DNA from: Sulfurospirillum sp964466465
GTDB lineage: Bacteria > Campylobacterota > Campylobacteria > Campylobacterales > Sulfurospirillaceae
Length of the DNA: 64,000 nucleotides
Reading direction: 5' to 3'
Assembly: GCA_964466465.1 (NCBI GenBank)
Contig: CAYXNJ010000006.1
Location: forward strand, 1 to 64,000
In this document: in pieces, positions 16,368-24,744 of the stretch
How positions within the stretch are numbered: the first letter of the stretch is position 1
How the letters are laid out: each line of letters opens with the position of its first letter
Made by a program: the position numbers and the translations under genes
Notes under the pieces: model-generated
Seen by the model: the letters and a program-made list of their open reading frames with translations, nothing else
Told to the model about the DNA's origin: nothing
Database searches by the model: none

Positions 16368-19319
16368 ATGACCAAAGAAGCACACATCGAACACAATTTT
16401 ATTCAAAAATTGACCGATTTAAAGTACGTTTACAGAGATGATATTCGTGATAAACAAGCCTTGCATAACAACTTCCGCCAAAAGTTTGAAGAACTCAATC
16501 GTGTCAATTTGAGCGATGCAGAGTTTGCCCGCCTTATGGACAGCATCATCACGCCCGATGTGTTTAGCTCTGCAAAACTTTTGCGAGAGATGAGCCATTT
16601 TGAAAGAGACGATGGCACTCCGCTTAATTACACGCTGGTCAATATCAAAGAGTGGTGCAAAAACAGCTTTGAAGTCATCAATCAGCTTCGTATGAACACC
16701 GACAGCAGCCATCACCGCTACGATGTACTTCTTCTCATTAACGGCGTACCCCTCGTGCAAATCGAGCTAAAAACGCTAGAAATTAGCCCAAGACGTGCGA
16801 TGCAACAAATCGTTGATTATAAAAACGATGCGGGCAATGGCTACACCAAAACGCTTCTCTCCTTCATTCAGCTCTTCATCGTCAGCAATCACACCAGTAC
16901 ATGGTACTTTGCGAACAACAACAACCGCCATTTTGCCTTTGATGCCGATGAACGATTTTTGCCTATTTACAAGTATGCCGACAAAGACAACACCAAGATA
17001 ACCAACCTCGATGCCTTTGCCACAAGCTTTTTATCCAAGTGCGTTTTAGCGGAGATGATAAGCCGTTATATGGTGCTGGTCTCTAGCGAGCAAAAGCTTC
17101 TCATCATGCGACCTTATCAGGTGTACGCCGTGCAAGCCATCGTGGAGTGCATTCACCAAAACTGTGGCAATGGCTTCATCTGGCACACCACAGGAAGCGG
17201 TAAAACCTTGACCTCTTTCAAAGCCTCCACGCTTCTAAAAGACAACCCAGACATCGAAAAATGCCTCTTCGTGGTCGATAGAAAAGACCTAGACCGCCAG
17301 ACACGAGAAGAGTTTAACCGATTTCAAGAAAACTGTGTGGAAGAAAACACCAACACCGAAACACTGGTGAGAAGGCTTCTATCATCTGACTACGCCGACA
17401 AAGTCATCGTCACAACCATCCAAAAACTAGGGCTTGCGTTGGATGCAAAAAACGACTACAAAGAGCGTTTAAAACCCCTGAGCGACAAGCGCATTGTCTT
17501 TATATTTGATGAGTGTCATAGAAGCCAATTTGGCGAAAACCACAAAGCCATCAAAGCGTTTTTCCCAAAAGCCTCCCTTTTTGGATTTACGGGTACGCCT
17601 ATCTTTGAAATCAACTCAACCGCAACGCAACTAGAGGGCACAGACGGCTCGCTCAAGACCACGCTTGATGTCTTTGAAAAAGAGCTCCACGCTTACACCA
17701 TCACCAACGCCATTGACGACCAAAATGTCTTGAAGTTTCACATCGACTACTACCAAGCAGACGCCACCATCAAAGAAGAGAGCACAGCTGCTAAAAAAGT
17801 CAAAGTGGAAGCCATACTCGAAAAGCACGATGGAGCGACCTCAAACCGTAAGTTTAACGCCATCTTTGCCACCGCTTCCATCAACGATGCCATAGAGTAC
17901 CGCCAACTTTTCAAAGCATTGCAAGCTGAAAAAGTAGCTCAAAACAGCGAATACATACCGCTAAATATCGCGTGTGTGTTCTCACCTCCAGCTGAGGGTA
18001 ACAAAGACATCACGCAACTTCAAGAAGACTTGCAAACCGAACGAGAAGACAACAAGGTCAATCCAAACGAAAAAAAAGAAGCACTCACTGCCATCATCAA
18101 GGACTACAACGCCCAGTATGGCACCAACCATACTTTAGCCAACTTTGACGTGTACTATCAAGATGTGCAACAACGCATTAAAGACCACAAATACCCCAAA
18201 AAAGACTACTCGCACAAAAACAAAATCGACATCACCATCGTGGTCGATATGCTTCTGACAGGCTTTGACTCGAAGTATCTCAACACCTTGTATGTGGACA
18301 AAAATCTCAAATACCACGGACTCATCCAAGCATTCTCACGTACCAACCGCATCTTAAACGACACGAAACCCTACGGTAACATCTTAGACTTTAGAGGGCA
18401 ACAAAAAGCCGTGGAAGAGGCTATCTTGCTCTTTTCAGGCAAATCCGCCAAACCTCCCAAAGAGATATGGTTGGTGGACTCTGCGCCTGTGGTCATAGGC
18501 AAGCTCAAAGAGGCGATGGGCGCTCTTGAGACGTTCATGACCTCCCAAGGTGTGGCAAACAAGCCTGAAGAAGTGGCAAACCTCAGAGGCGATGAAGCCA
18601 GAGGGCAGTTTGTCAACCTTTTCAAAGAAGTCCAACGCCTTAAAACCCAACTCGACCAGTACACCGACCTAAACGAGGGCGACAAAGAGGCTATAGAGCA
18701 CATCATCCCTCTTGATACGCTAAGAGCCTTTAAAGGGGTGTATCTGGAGAGCGCTAAAGAGCTTAGAGAAAAACAAGGCAAAAATGCCGAAGAAGAGAGT
18801 AGCCTCGAACAGCTTGATTTTGAGTTTGTGCTCTTTGCTTCTGACATCATCGACTACGACTACATCATGAGCCTCATCTCTCGCTATACCTACGGCACAG
18901 CCAAAAAACAAAAGATGACTAAAGAGCAGTTAGTGGGCATCATCGAATCCGATGCGAAGTTTTTGGATGAAAAAGAGGACATCACCGCTTACATCAACTC
19001 CCTAAAAGTCGGATTTGGTCTAAGTGAAGAGGAGATAAAAAAAGGCTACCAAGCCTTTAAAGCACAAAAAATCTCCAAGCAAATCAACGAAATAGCCCTA
19101 AAATACGCCCTATCTTCAGATGAACTCTCTGCATTTGTGGAGCTGACCCTAAGCAGAATGATATTTGACGCACAGAAGCTAGGCGACTTGTTTGCCCCAC
19201 AAGGGCTGGGATGGAAAGAGCGTGGTAAAAAAGAGGTGGCACTCATGGAAGAGCTGATGCCTGTGCTAAAAAAACAAGCAGGCGATAACGAGATATCGGG
19301 GCTAAAAGCGTATGAGTAA
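16368..19319 (+). CDS. hsdR: Type I restriction endonuclease, R (motor/nuclease) subunit
   Basis: 983 residues. The N-terminal PD-(D/E)xK nuclease is seen as RYDVLLLINGVPLVQIELK (about residues 113-131; D, E and K in order). The superfamily 2 translocase has Walker A TTGSGKTLTSF (about 274-284), motif II DECHRS, motif III FTGTP, and motif VI QAFSRTNR (about 653-660). A helical C-terminal region for assembly with the methylase follows. Length is normal for the family and the frame is intact. It overlaps hsdS by 8 bp. Confidence 0.96.
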   Translation: MTKEAHIEHNFIQKLTDLKYVYRDDIRDKQALHNNFRQKFEELNRVNLSDAEFARLMDSIITPDVFSSAKLLREMSHFERDDGTPLNYTLVNIKEWCKNSFEVINQLRMNTDSSHHRYDVLLLINGVPLVQIELKTLEISPRRAMQQIVDYKNDAGNGYTKTLLSFIQLFIVSNHTSTWYFANNNNRHFAFDADERFLPIYKYADKDNTKITNLDAFATSFLSKCVLAEMISRYMVLVSSEQKLLIMRPYQVYAVQAIVECIHQNCGNGFIWHTTGSGKTLTSFKASTLLKDNPDIEKCLFVVDRKDLDRQTREEFNRFQENCVEENTNTETLVRRLLSSDYADKVIVTTIQKLGLALDAKNDYKERLKPLSDKRIVFIFDECHRSQFGENHKAIKAFFPKASLFGFTGTPIFEINSTATQLEGTDGSLKTTLDVFEKELHAYTITNAIDDQNVLKFHIDYYQADATIKEESTAAKKVKVEAILEKHDGATSNRKFNAIFATASINDAIEYRQLFKALQAEKVAQNSEYIPLNIACVFSPPAEGNKDITQLQEDLQTEREDNKVNPNEKKEALTAIIKDYNAQYGTNHTLANFDVYYQDVQQRIKDHKYPKKDYSHKNKIDITIVVDMLLTGFDSKYLNTLYVDKNLKYHGLIQAFSRTNRILNDTKPYGNILDFRGQQKAVEEAILLFSGKSAKPPKEIWLVDSAPVVIGKLKEAMGALETFMTSQGVANKPEEVANLRGDEARGQFVNLFKEVQRLKTQLDQYTDLNEGDKEAIEHIIPLDTLRAFKGVYLESAKELREKQGKNAEEESSLEQLDFEFVLFASDIIDYDYIMSLISRYTYGTAKKQKMTKEQLVGIIESDAKFLDEKEDITAYINSLKVGFGLSEEEIKKGYQAFKAQKISKQINEIALKYALSSDELSAFVELTLSRMIFDAQKLGDLFAPQGLGWKERGKKEVALMEELMPVLKKQAGDNEISGLKAYE

Positions 19320-20553
19320 AACGATGAAAACTATCCCAAAGCTACGCTTTCCAGAGTTTCGAGATGCGCCTGCGTGGGAAGAGAAGCCATTAAATAAGGT
19401 TTCACCAGCAATTTTTGACGGCACACATCAAACACCGACATATACAACGGATGGCATTCCTTTTTTTAGTGTAGAAAATATCATTAGTGGAAATAAAAAT
19501 AAGTTTATTTCCACTAATGATTACAACATTGCCACAAGCAAAAATAAACCAGAAAAAGGCGACATCCTAATAACAAGAATAGGCAATATAGGTTTTTCAA
19601 AAGTAGTAGATTGGGATTACGATTTTAGTGTTTATGTAACATTAGCGGTAGTGAAAAAGTCGAAGTTCTTCAACTCGTATTATTTGCATTTTTTTATGCA
19701 GTCTGAACGGTACCAAAATGAAATACTTAGAAAGTCTTTATTGAATGCAGTTCCATGTAAAATAAATATGGATAGCTTGAGGAATACAGTTGTTTTGCTT
19801 CCAAAACCAGAAGAACAGCAAAAAATTGCCGATTGTTTGAGTTCTGTCGATGAGCTTATCACCGCACAGAGTACCAAAGTCGAAGCGCTTAAAGCGCATA
19901 AAAAAGCGTTGATGCAACAGCTTTTCCCCGCTGAGGGCGAAACCACCCCACGCCTGCGCTTTCCAGAGTTTCAAAATGCTCCTGAGTGGGAAGCAAAGAC
20001 AATAGAGCAAGTATGTAAAAAGCCATATAGCGGAGGTACGCCCACAACTTCACAAAAAGAATATTATGGCGGCGCAATTCCATTTATAAGGTCAGCTGAA
20101 ATTGGAAAAGACAAAACAGAGTTATTCCTTACAGAATTGGGCTTAAATAATTCATCTGCAAAAATTGTAAAAAAAGGCGTTGTTTTGGTTGCTCTATATG
20201 GTGCAAATAGCGGCGATGTAGCAGTATCAAAAATTGAAGGAGCTATCAATCAGGCGATTTTATGCTTAGATTCAGAAGAGAGCAATGAATTTTTATATCA
20301 CTACCTCACTTTAAAGAAAAATTGGATTATTTCTACATATATCCAAGGTGGACAAGGTAATTTATCTGGTGATATTATTAAATCAATTGAGCTTTGCTTT
20401 CCTCAATCAAACGAACAACAAAAAATCGCCGATTGCCTTAGCTCCATCGATGAACTTATCACCGCACAGAGCGCCAAAGTCGAAGCGCTTAAAACGCACA
20501 AAAAAGCCCTGATGCAACAGCTTTTTCCATCGACTAGCGAGGTGAATCAATGA
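19312..20553 (+). CDS. hsdS: Type I R-M specificity subunit with two target-recognition domains
   Basis: 413 residues. Two similar halves, each starting with a LRFPEF segment (about residues 10-15 and 212-217) and a target recognition domain, and each ending in a conserved helix (EEQQKIADCLSS... and NEQQKIADCLSS..., both followed by DELITAQS and KALMQQLFP). The two recognition domains differ in sequence, so the recognised DNA site should be bipartite and asymmetric. The near-identical conserved blocks form a direct repeat 600 bp apart. HsdS needs HsdM to methylate and HsdR to cut. Confidence 0.95.
   Translation: MSKTMKTIPKLRFPEFRDAPAWEEKPLNKVSPAIFDGTHQTPTYTTDGIPFFSVENIISGNKNKFISTNDYNIATSKNKPEKGDILITRIGNIGFSKVVDWDYDFSVYVTLAVVKKSKFFNSYYLHFFMQSERYQNEILRKSLLNAVPCKINMDSLRNTVVLLPKPEEQQKIADCLSSVDELITAQSTKVEALKAHKKALMQQLFPAEGETTPRLRFPEFQNAPEWEAKTIEQVCKKPYSGGTPTTSQKEYYGGAIPFIRSAEIGKDKTELFLTELGLNNSSAKIVKKGVVLVALYGANSGDVAVSKIEGAINQAILCLDSEESNEFLYHYLTLKKNWIISTYIQGGQGNLSGDIIKSIELCFPQSNEQQKIADCLSSIDELITAQSAKVEALKTHKKALMQQLFPSTSEVNQ
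19813..19926 (+). repeat. hsdS direct repeat, copy 1
   Basis: 114-bp block coding for the first conserved helix of HsdS. It matches 20413-20526 with scattered third-position differences and the longest identical stretches near CTTATCACCGCACAGAG. Confidence 0.8.
20413..20526 (+). repeat. hsdS direct repeat, copy 2
   Basis: Second copy, exactly 600 bp after the first. Together they could let recombination exchange or delete a recognition domain. Confidence 0.8.
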
Positions 20554-21578
20554 AAAAACAGATGCAAACGAACTCGTCTCAAAACGTTTCAAACTTTGTT
20601 ATCTTCAAAGTCGATAAGTCAAAAGTCAATATTGATGTAACGTTTGCACATGAGACTTTGTGGTTGACGCAAAAGCAACTTGCCGAGCTTTTTGAGGTAA
20701 ATGTTCCCGCCATCTCAAAACACCTCAAAAATATCTTTGACACGGGGGAGCTGGAAGAAAATCTAGTTATTTCCAAAATGGAAACAACTGCCACGGATGG
20801 CAAACATTATACAACCAACTTTTACAATCTCAAAGCGGTTACAGCTGTCGGCTATCGCATCAATTCTCACAGAGCGACACAGTTTAGAAAATGGGCTACG
20901 GAGGTATTGCACGAGTACATCATCAAAGGCTTTACGATGGATGACGAACGACTAAAAAGCGTTCAACACTTTGGCAAAGATTATTTTGATGAACAGCTTG
21001 AGCGCATACGGGAGATACGAGCGAGCGAGAGACGCTTTTATCAAAAAATCGCCGATATTTATGCTCTTAGTGCCGACTATGACAAAAATGCTGAGACGAC
21101 AAAAGAGTTTTATGCTTCGGTGCAAAACAAAATGCACTGGGCAATATGTGGCAAAACAGCGGCGGAAATTATTTATAGTGAAGCAGATGCCCAAAAAATA
21201 TATATGGGGCTAAAAACTTGGAAAAATGCGCCGACAGGGAAAATACTTAAATCGGATGTAACCGTAGCAAAAAACTATCTCCATATGGAGCATATAGAAC
21301 AGCTTAACCGCATCGTATCAGCGTATCTTGATTTGGCGGAAAATAGAGCATTGCAAGGTATTGTGATGAATATGAAAGATTGGGTAGTGTTTTTAGATAA
21401 GTTTTTGGCGTTATCCGACTATCCCATCTTGCTTGATAATGGCAAAGTGTCGGCTCTTGAGGCAAAGCTCAAAGCTGAAACGGAATATGAAAAATATAGA
21501 GTTGTACAAGATAGAGAGTATGTGAGTGATTTTGATAGGTTGCTTTTGGAGCATGAAAACAAAAAGGTAGATAAATGA
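20550..21578 (+). CDS. RhuM-family protein embedded in the type I R-M operon
   Basis: 342-residue protein of the virulence RhuM family. The N-terminal domain (about 20-120) has the family pattern TLWLTQKQLAELFEVNVPA followed by KHLKNIF and YNLKAVTAVGYRINSHRATQF (quoted here in part: AVGYRINSHRATQFR), resembling a Bro/KilA-type DNA-associated domain. The C-terminal half is helical (HMEHIEQLNRIVSAYLDLAE). It overlaps hsdS and hsdM by 4 bp each (ATGA), so it is translated as part of the operon. RhuM genes are often found beside type I systems, but their role is not established. No toxin active site can be claimed. Confidence 0.85.
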   Translation: MKKQMQTNSSQNVSNFVIFKVDKSKVNIDVTFAHETLWLTQKQLAELFEVNVPAISKHLKNIFDTGELEENLVISKMETTATDGKHYTTNFYNLKAVTAVGYRINSHRATQFRKWATEVLHEYIIKGFTMDDERLKSVQHFGKDYFDEQLERIREIRASERRFYQKIADIYALSADYDKNAETTKEFYASVQNKMHWAICGKTAAEIIYSEADAQKIYMGLKTWKNAPTGKILKSDVTVAKNYLHMEHIEQLNRIVSAYLDLAENRALQGIVMNMKDWVVFLDKFLALSDYPILLDNGKVSALEAKLKAETEYEKYRVVQDREYVSDFDRLLLEHENKKVDK

Positions 21579-23197
21579 GCGAAACAGAATACAAAGAACT
21601 AGGCAAAACCCTCTGGGCGATAGCCGATGACCTCCGTGGGGCGATGAATGCGGATGATTTTAGAGACTATATGCTCTCGTTTCTCTTTTTGCGCTATTTG
21701 TCAGACAACTACGAAAATGCGGTCAAACAAGAGCTAGGAGCTGACTACAAAGATGCTCCCAAAGAAGAGCTAAAAACGCTCAAAGTCGCGACACCTTTAC
21801 AGCTATGGTACAAAGAAAACGAAGCCGATGCAGAGGAGTTTGAAAAGCTGATGCGCCGAAAAGCGCACTATGTCATCAAGCCTTCGTATTTGTGGAGTGC
21901 CATCGTGGAGATGGCGCGTGTGCAAGATAGTGAACTCCTTCATACCCTTCAAGAGGGATTTAAGCATATCGAAAACGACTCGTTTGAAAGCGTTTTTAGT
22001 GGCTTGTTCTCCGAAATCAACCTTGCATCTGAGAAGCTCGGCAAAACCTACAAAGAGCGCAACGACAAGCTCTGCACCATCATCGCAAAAATCAACGAAG
22101 GCATCTCAAAATTTTCAGCAGATACTGACATACTCGGCGATGCGTATGAGTATCTCATCGGTCAGTTTGCAGCAGGAAGCGGTAAAAAAGCTGGAGAGTT
22201 TTACACCCCACAACAAATCTCAGGCATCCTCTCTGAAATCGTCACGCTCGATAGCCAAGACCCGACAACGGGCAAAAAGAAAAAGCTAGAGCGTGTCTTT
22301 GATTTTGCGTGTGGTTCGGGCTCTTTGCTTTTAAATGTCCGCAAACAGCTAGGTGCTCACGGCATCGGTAAAATCTATGGAACTGAGAAAAACATCACGA
22401 CCTACAACTTAGCTCGCATGAATATGCTTCTACATGGGGTCAAAGACAATGAGTTTGAAATCTATCACGGTGATTCGCTTCTGAATGACTGGGAGATGCT
22501 ACGAGAGACAAACCCTGCTAAGAAAATCCAGTTTGACGCCATCGTGGCAAACCCACCATTTAGTTACCGTTGGGAGCCAAATGAGGTGATGGGTGAAGAT
22601 TTCCGCTTTAAAAATTACGGACTTGCTCCTAAGTCCGCGGCTGACTTTGCTTTTTTACTGCACGGGTTTCACTTTTTAGGCAAAGATGGCACGATGGCGA
22701 TCATCTTGCCGCACGGTGTGCTCTTTCGTGGTGGGGCAGAGGAGCGCATACGCACAAAACTTCTCAAAGATGGCAACATCGACACGGTCATAGGCTTACC
22801 GTCAAATCTTTTCTTTTCAACGGGTATTCCTGTCTGTATCTTGGTGCTTAAAAAGTGTAAAAAGTACGATGATGTACTTTTCATCAATGCGGCGGAGCAT
22901 TTTGAAAAAGGCAAACGTCAAAACAAGCTTTTACCTGAGCATATCAAAAAAATAGTCTCTATTTACCAATACCGCAAAGAAGAAGAGCGCTACTCTAAAC
23001 GCGTATCGATGGAGCAGATAGAAGCAGAGGGATACAACCTAAACATCTCTCGCTACATCAGCACCGCCGTACAAGAAGAGGACATCGACCTCAAAGCTGT
23101 TCATCAAGAGCTTGCAGAAGCGGAGAAGAAAAGCGCAGAGGCTTTAAAAGCGCACAACACCTTTTTAAAAGAGTTGGGGCTTCCACTTTTACCCTAA
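21575..23197 (+). CDS. hsdM: Type I R-M DNA methyltransferase subunit
   Basis: 540 residues. An N-terminal helical domain starts with TLWAIADDLRG, as in HsdM_N. The N6-adenine methylase has AdoMet motif FDFACGSGSLLL (about residues 245-256) and the catalytic NPPF motif (ANPPFSYRW, about 325-333). The C-terminal helices (HQELAEAEKKSAEA) contact HsdS. As usual, it would both protect host DNA and form the core of the restriction complex. Intact and of normal length. Confidence 0.96.
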   Translation: MSETEYKELGKTLWAIADDLRGAMNADDFRDYMLSFLFLRYLSDNYENAVKQELGADYKDAPKEELKTLKVATPLQLWYKENEADAEEFEKLMRRKAHYVIKPSYLWSAIVEMARVQDSELLHTLQEGFKHIENDSFESVFSGLFSEINLASEKLGKTYKERNDKLCTIIAKINEGISKFSADTDILGDAYEYLIGQFAAGSGKKAGEFYTPQQISGILSEIVTLDSQDPTTGKKKKLERVFDFACGSGSLLLNVRKQLGAHGIGKIYGTEKNITTYNLARMNMLLHGVKDNEFEIYHGDSLLNDWEMLRETNPAKKIQFDAIVANPPFSYRWEPNEVMGEDFRFKNYGLAPKSAADFAFLLHGFHFLGKDGTMAIILPHGVLFRGGAEERIRTKLLKDGNIDTVIGLPSNLFFSTGIPVCILVLKKCKKYDDVLFINAAEHFEKGKRQNKLLPEHIKKIVSIYQYRKEEERYSKRVSMEQIEAEGYNLNISRYISTAVQEEDIDLKAVHQELAEAEKKSAEALKAHNTFLKELGLPLLP

Positions 23198-23199
23198 AA

Positions 23200-23222
23200 G
23201 ATGCGAGGGTTTTCCTCGTATC
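23200..23222 (+). terminator. Terminator-like hairpin after hsdM
   Basis: GATGCGAGG pairs with CCTCGTATC (one G-U pair) around GTTTT. Only a weak T-tract follows. Confidence 0.45.
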
Positions 23223-23241
23223 GCTTTAAATTCCAAAATTT

Positions 23242-23266
23242 TTACCATTGTTACCCACCGTTTACC
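23242..23266 (+). promoter_or_regulatory. Three TTACC direct repeats upstream of the EF-hand gene
   Basis: TTACC begins at 23242, 23251 and 23262 (spacing 9 and 11), roughly one helical turn apart. This arrangement is compatible with binding of an OmpR-type regulator, such as the one encoded at 24073. Confidence 0.35.
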
Positions 23267-23288
23267 GCTTTGGCGTTAGGATTTCTCA

Positions 23289-23301
23289 TGGGAAATTCCC
23301 A
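23289..23301. promoter_or_regulatory. 13-bp palindrome before the EF-hand gene
   Basis: TGGGAAATTCCCA is palindromic around its central base and lies 22 bp upstream of the start codon. It may be an operator or a leader hairpin. Confidence 0.35.
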
Positions 23302-23322
23302 AGCCAAAAAAAGGAGGAGATG

Positions 23323-23998
23323 ATGACGATAAGTTCAAATTCTCTCTACGGTGCATCTTCATATGCAACGTATGGCAGCAGTACCAGCAGTAGCAGTTCC
23401 TTAGGTTCACAATTCGCAGAAGCGTTGCTTACTTCTATGGATAGTGACGGAAGTGGTTCTGTTGATAGTACTGAGTTTAGCAGTACAGCTTTGGCATTGT
23501 CCATTAGTGATGAAAGTGCTATTAGTAGTGCATTCTCATCATTGGATAGTGACGGAGATGGAACGATCAGCGAAGAAGAGCTGAGTACACTATTTTCAGA
23601 AGAGTCAACTAGGTTAGTTGGAGGTATGCCCCCACCNNNNNNNNNNNNNNNNNNNNNNNNNNNNNNNNNNNNNNNNNNNNNNNNNNNNNNNNNNNNNNNN
23701 NNNNNNNNNNNNNNNNNNNNNNNNNNNNNNNNNNNNAACCGATAGCAATCTGGCTTCACTCTTTGAAACATTGGCTGCAAATTTTGACGAAGCTGATACC
23801 AACGAAGATGGCAAAGTAAGCTCAACAGAAGCTCAAGCGTATAAAGACTCGACAAAAGCTGCGAGTATTGGTGCGTCTGAGGTAACAACAGAGAAAACGA
23901 GCGATGACTCATTGATGAAAGCGCTTTTAGCGCAAATCATCTCTAATTATTCAACGCAAAATTCGCTTTCTGGCAGTTCTGTAAGCTTTAGTGCCTAA
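23323..23998 (+). CDS. EF-hand calcium-binding-like protein, interrupted by assembly gap
   Basis: Ser-rich N-terminus (residues 1-30), then two EF-hand loops (DSDGSGSVDSTEF at about 43-55 and DSDGDGTISEEEL at about 76-88). A Gly-Met-Pro-Pro start of a proline-rich segment runs into the 100-N gap. After the gap a third loop, DTNEDGKVSSTEA, precedes a Thr/Ser-rich tail. The reading frames on the two sides differ by one, but the gap length is nominal, so this is not evidence of a frameshift. Start 23323 has an ideal GGAGG at 23313-23317. No classical signal peptide is visible. Function unknown; calcium buffering or sensing is inferred from the loops. Confidence 0.75.
23637..23736. other. Assembly gap (100 N)
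   Basis: Exactly 100 undetermined bases, the usual placeholder for a gap of unknown length. It falls where the EF-hand gene enters a CCN-rich proline stretch, probably a low-complexity repeat that did not assemble. Confidence 0.97.
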
Positions 23999-24003
23999 GC
24001 CTC

Positions 24004-24031
24004 AAACCACGCTCTAAGCAAGGCGTGGTTT
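24004..24031 (+). terminator. Terminator after the EF-hand gene
   Basis: AAACCACGC pairs perfectly with GCGTGGTTT around a 10-base loop, followed by a T/G-rich tract. Confidence 0.7.
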
Positions 24032-24035
24032 TGTG

Positions 24036-24067
24036 TTACTTTTCATTTACTTTATCTTCGTTATAAT
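24036..24067 (+). promoter_or_regulatory. Response-regulator promoter with tandem TTACTTT repeats
   Basis: TTACTTT occurs at 24036-24042 and again at 24047-24053 (11 bp apart), just upstream of TATAAT at 24062-24067. The repeats take the place of a -35 box, as at promoters activated by OmpR/PhoB-type regulators, suggesting autoregulation. The start codon follows within about 10 bp of the -10, so the leader would be very short or another start point is used. Confidence 0.45.
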
Positions 24068-24072
24068 CAATT

Positions 24073-24744
24073 ATGATTAAAATTTTAATGATCGAAGATG
24101 ACGTTGAACTGGCACAACTGCTTCAAGACTCTCTCTCTAAAGAGGAAATTGAAACCATACTCGCGTTTAGTCCGCTTGAAGGCTTAACGGCACTCCAGCA
24201 AGAACAGTTTGATGCCCTTGTCTTAGACCTCTCTTTGCCTCAAATTGATGGCTTAGAAATTTGCCGCATTGTCCACGAGTCCATTCCTACACTTCCAATT
24301 ATTATCTCCTCGGCACGTTCAGACATGAGCGATAAAGTTATGGGATTTGAGCGTGGAGCGGATGATTTTCTTCCCAAACCGTATGATCCACGAGAATTGG
24401 CGTACAGGCTTCGTGCCATACTCAGAAGAGGTACAAGTGCAGGAGAGCCTTTGGGACAGACGTTTAAGATGGATGAAGAAAGGCGCATCGTCACGCGAGG
24501 AAAACATGAGGTAAGACTCACGATGGCAGAGTATGACATCGTCTCATATATGCTCAAAAAAGAGGGGTTTGTTATCTCAAGAGAAGAACTTTTACTCAAT
24601 ATCGGCTCCATCAAATACGAAAGCAGTCTTAAAAGCATCGATGTCATTATGGGGCGGATTCGTCAAAAAATAGGGGATGATCCTAAAAAGCCTCGTTTTA
24701 TTCTCTCGGTACGAGGGGTCGGATATAAGTTTGTTAATGCGTAA
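24073..24744 (+). CDS. OmpR-family response regulator (ArsR/HP0166-like)
   Basis: 223 residues. The receiver domain has acidic residues IEDD (7-10), phospho-acceptor Asp in LVLDLSLP (about residue 53), Ser in SSARS and Lys in PKPYDP. The C-terminal winged helix (about 130-222) has SLKSIDVIMGRIRQKIG as recognition region and ends RGVGYKFVN. It overlaps the kinase gene by 8 bp. It resembles the second regulator of this window (48004-48684), so the two systems are paralogous. Confidence 0.93.
   Translation: MIKILMIEDDVELAQLLQDSLSKEEIETILAFSPLEGLTALQQEQFDALVLDLSLPQIDGLEICRIVHESIPTLPIIISSARSDMSDKVMGFERGADDFLPKPYDPRELAYRLRAILRRGTSAGEPLGQTFKMDEERRIVTRGKHEVRLTMAEYDIVSYMLKKEGFVISREELLLNIGSIKYESSLKSIDVIMGRIRQKIGDDPKKPRFILSVRGVGYKFVNA

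Noticed and set aside
18371..18850. 159-residue open frame antisense to hsdR
   Set aside because: Ser/Leu-rich translation typical of an antisense shadow; the HsdR frame with helicase motifs is intact across it.
23323..23998. True frameshift between the two halves of the EF-hand gene
   Set aside because: The halves are separated by a 100-N placeholder of unknown real length, so a frame difference carries no information.
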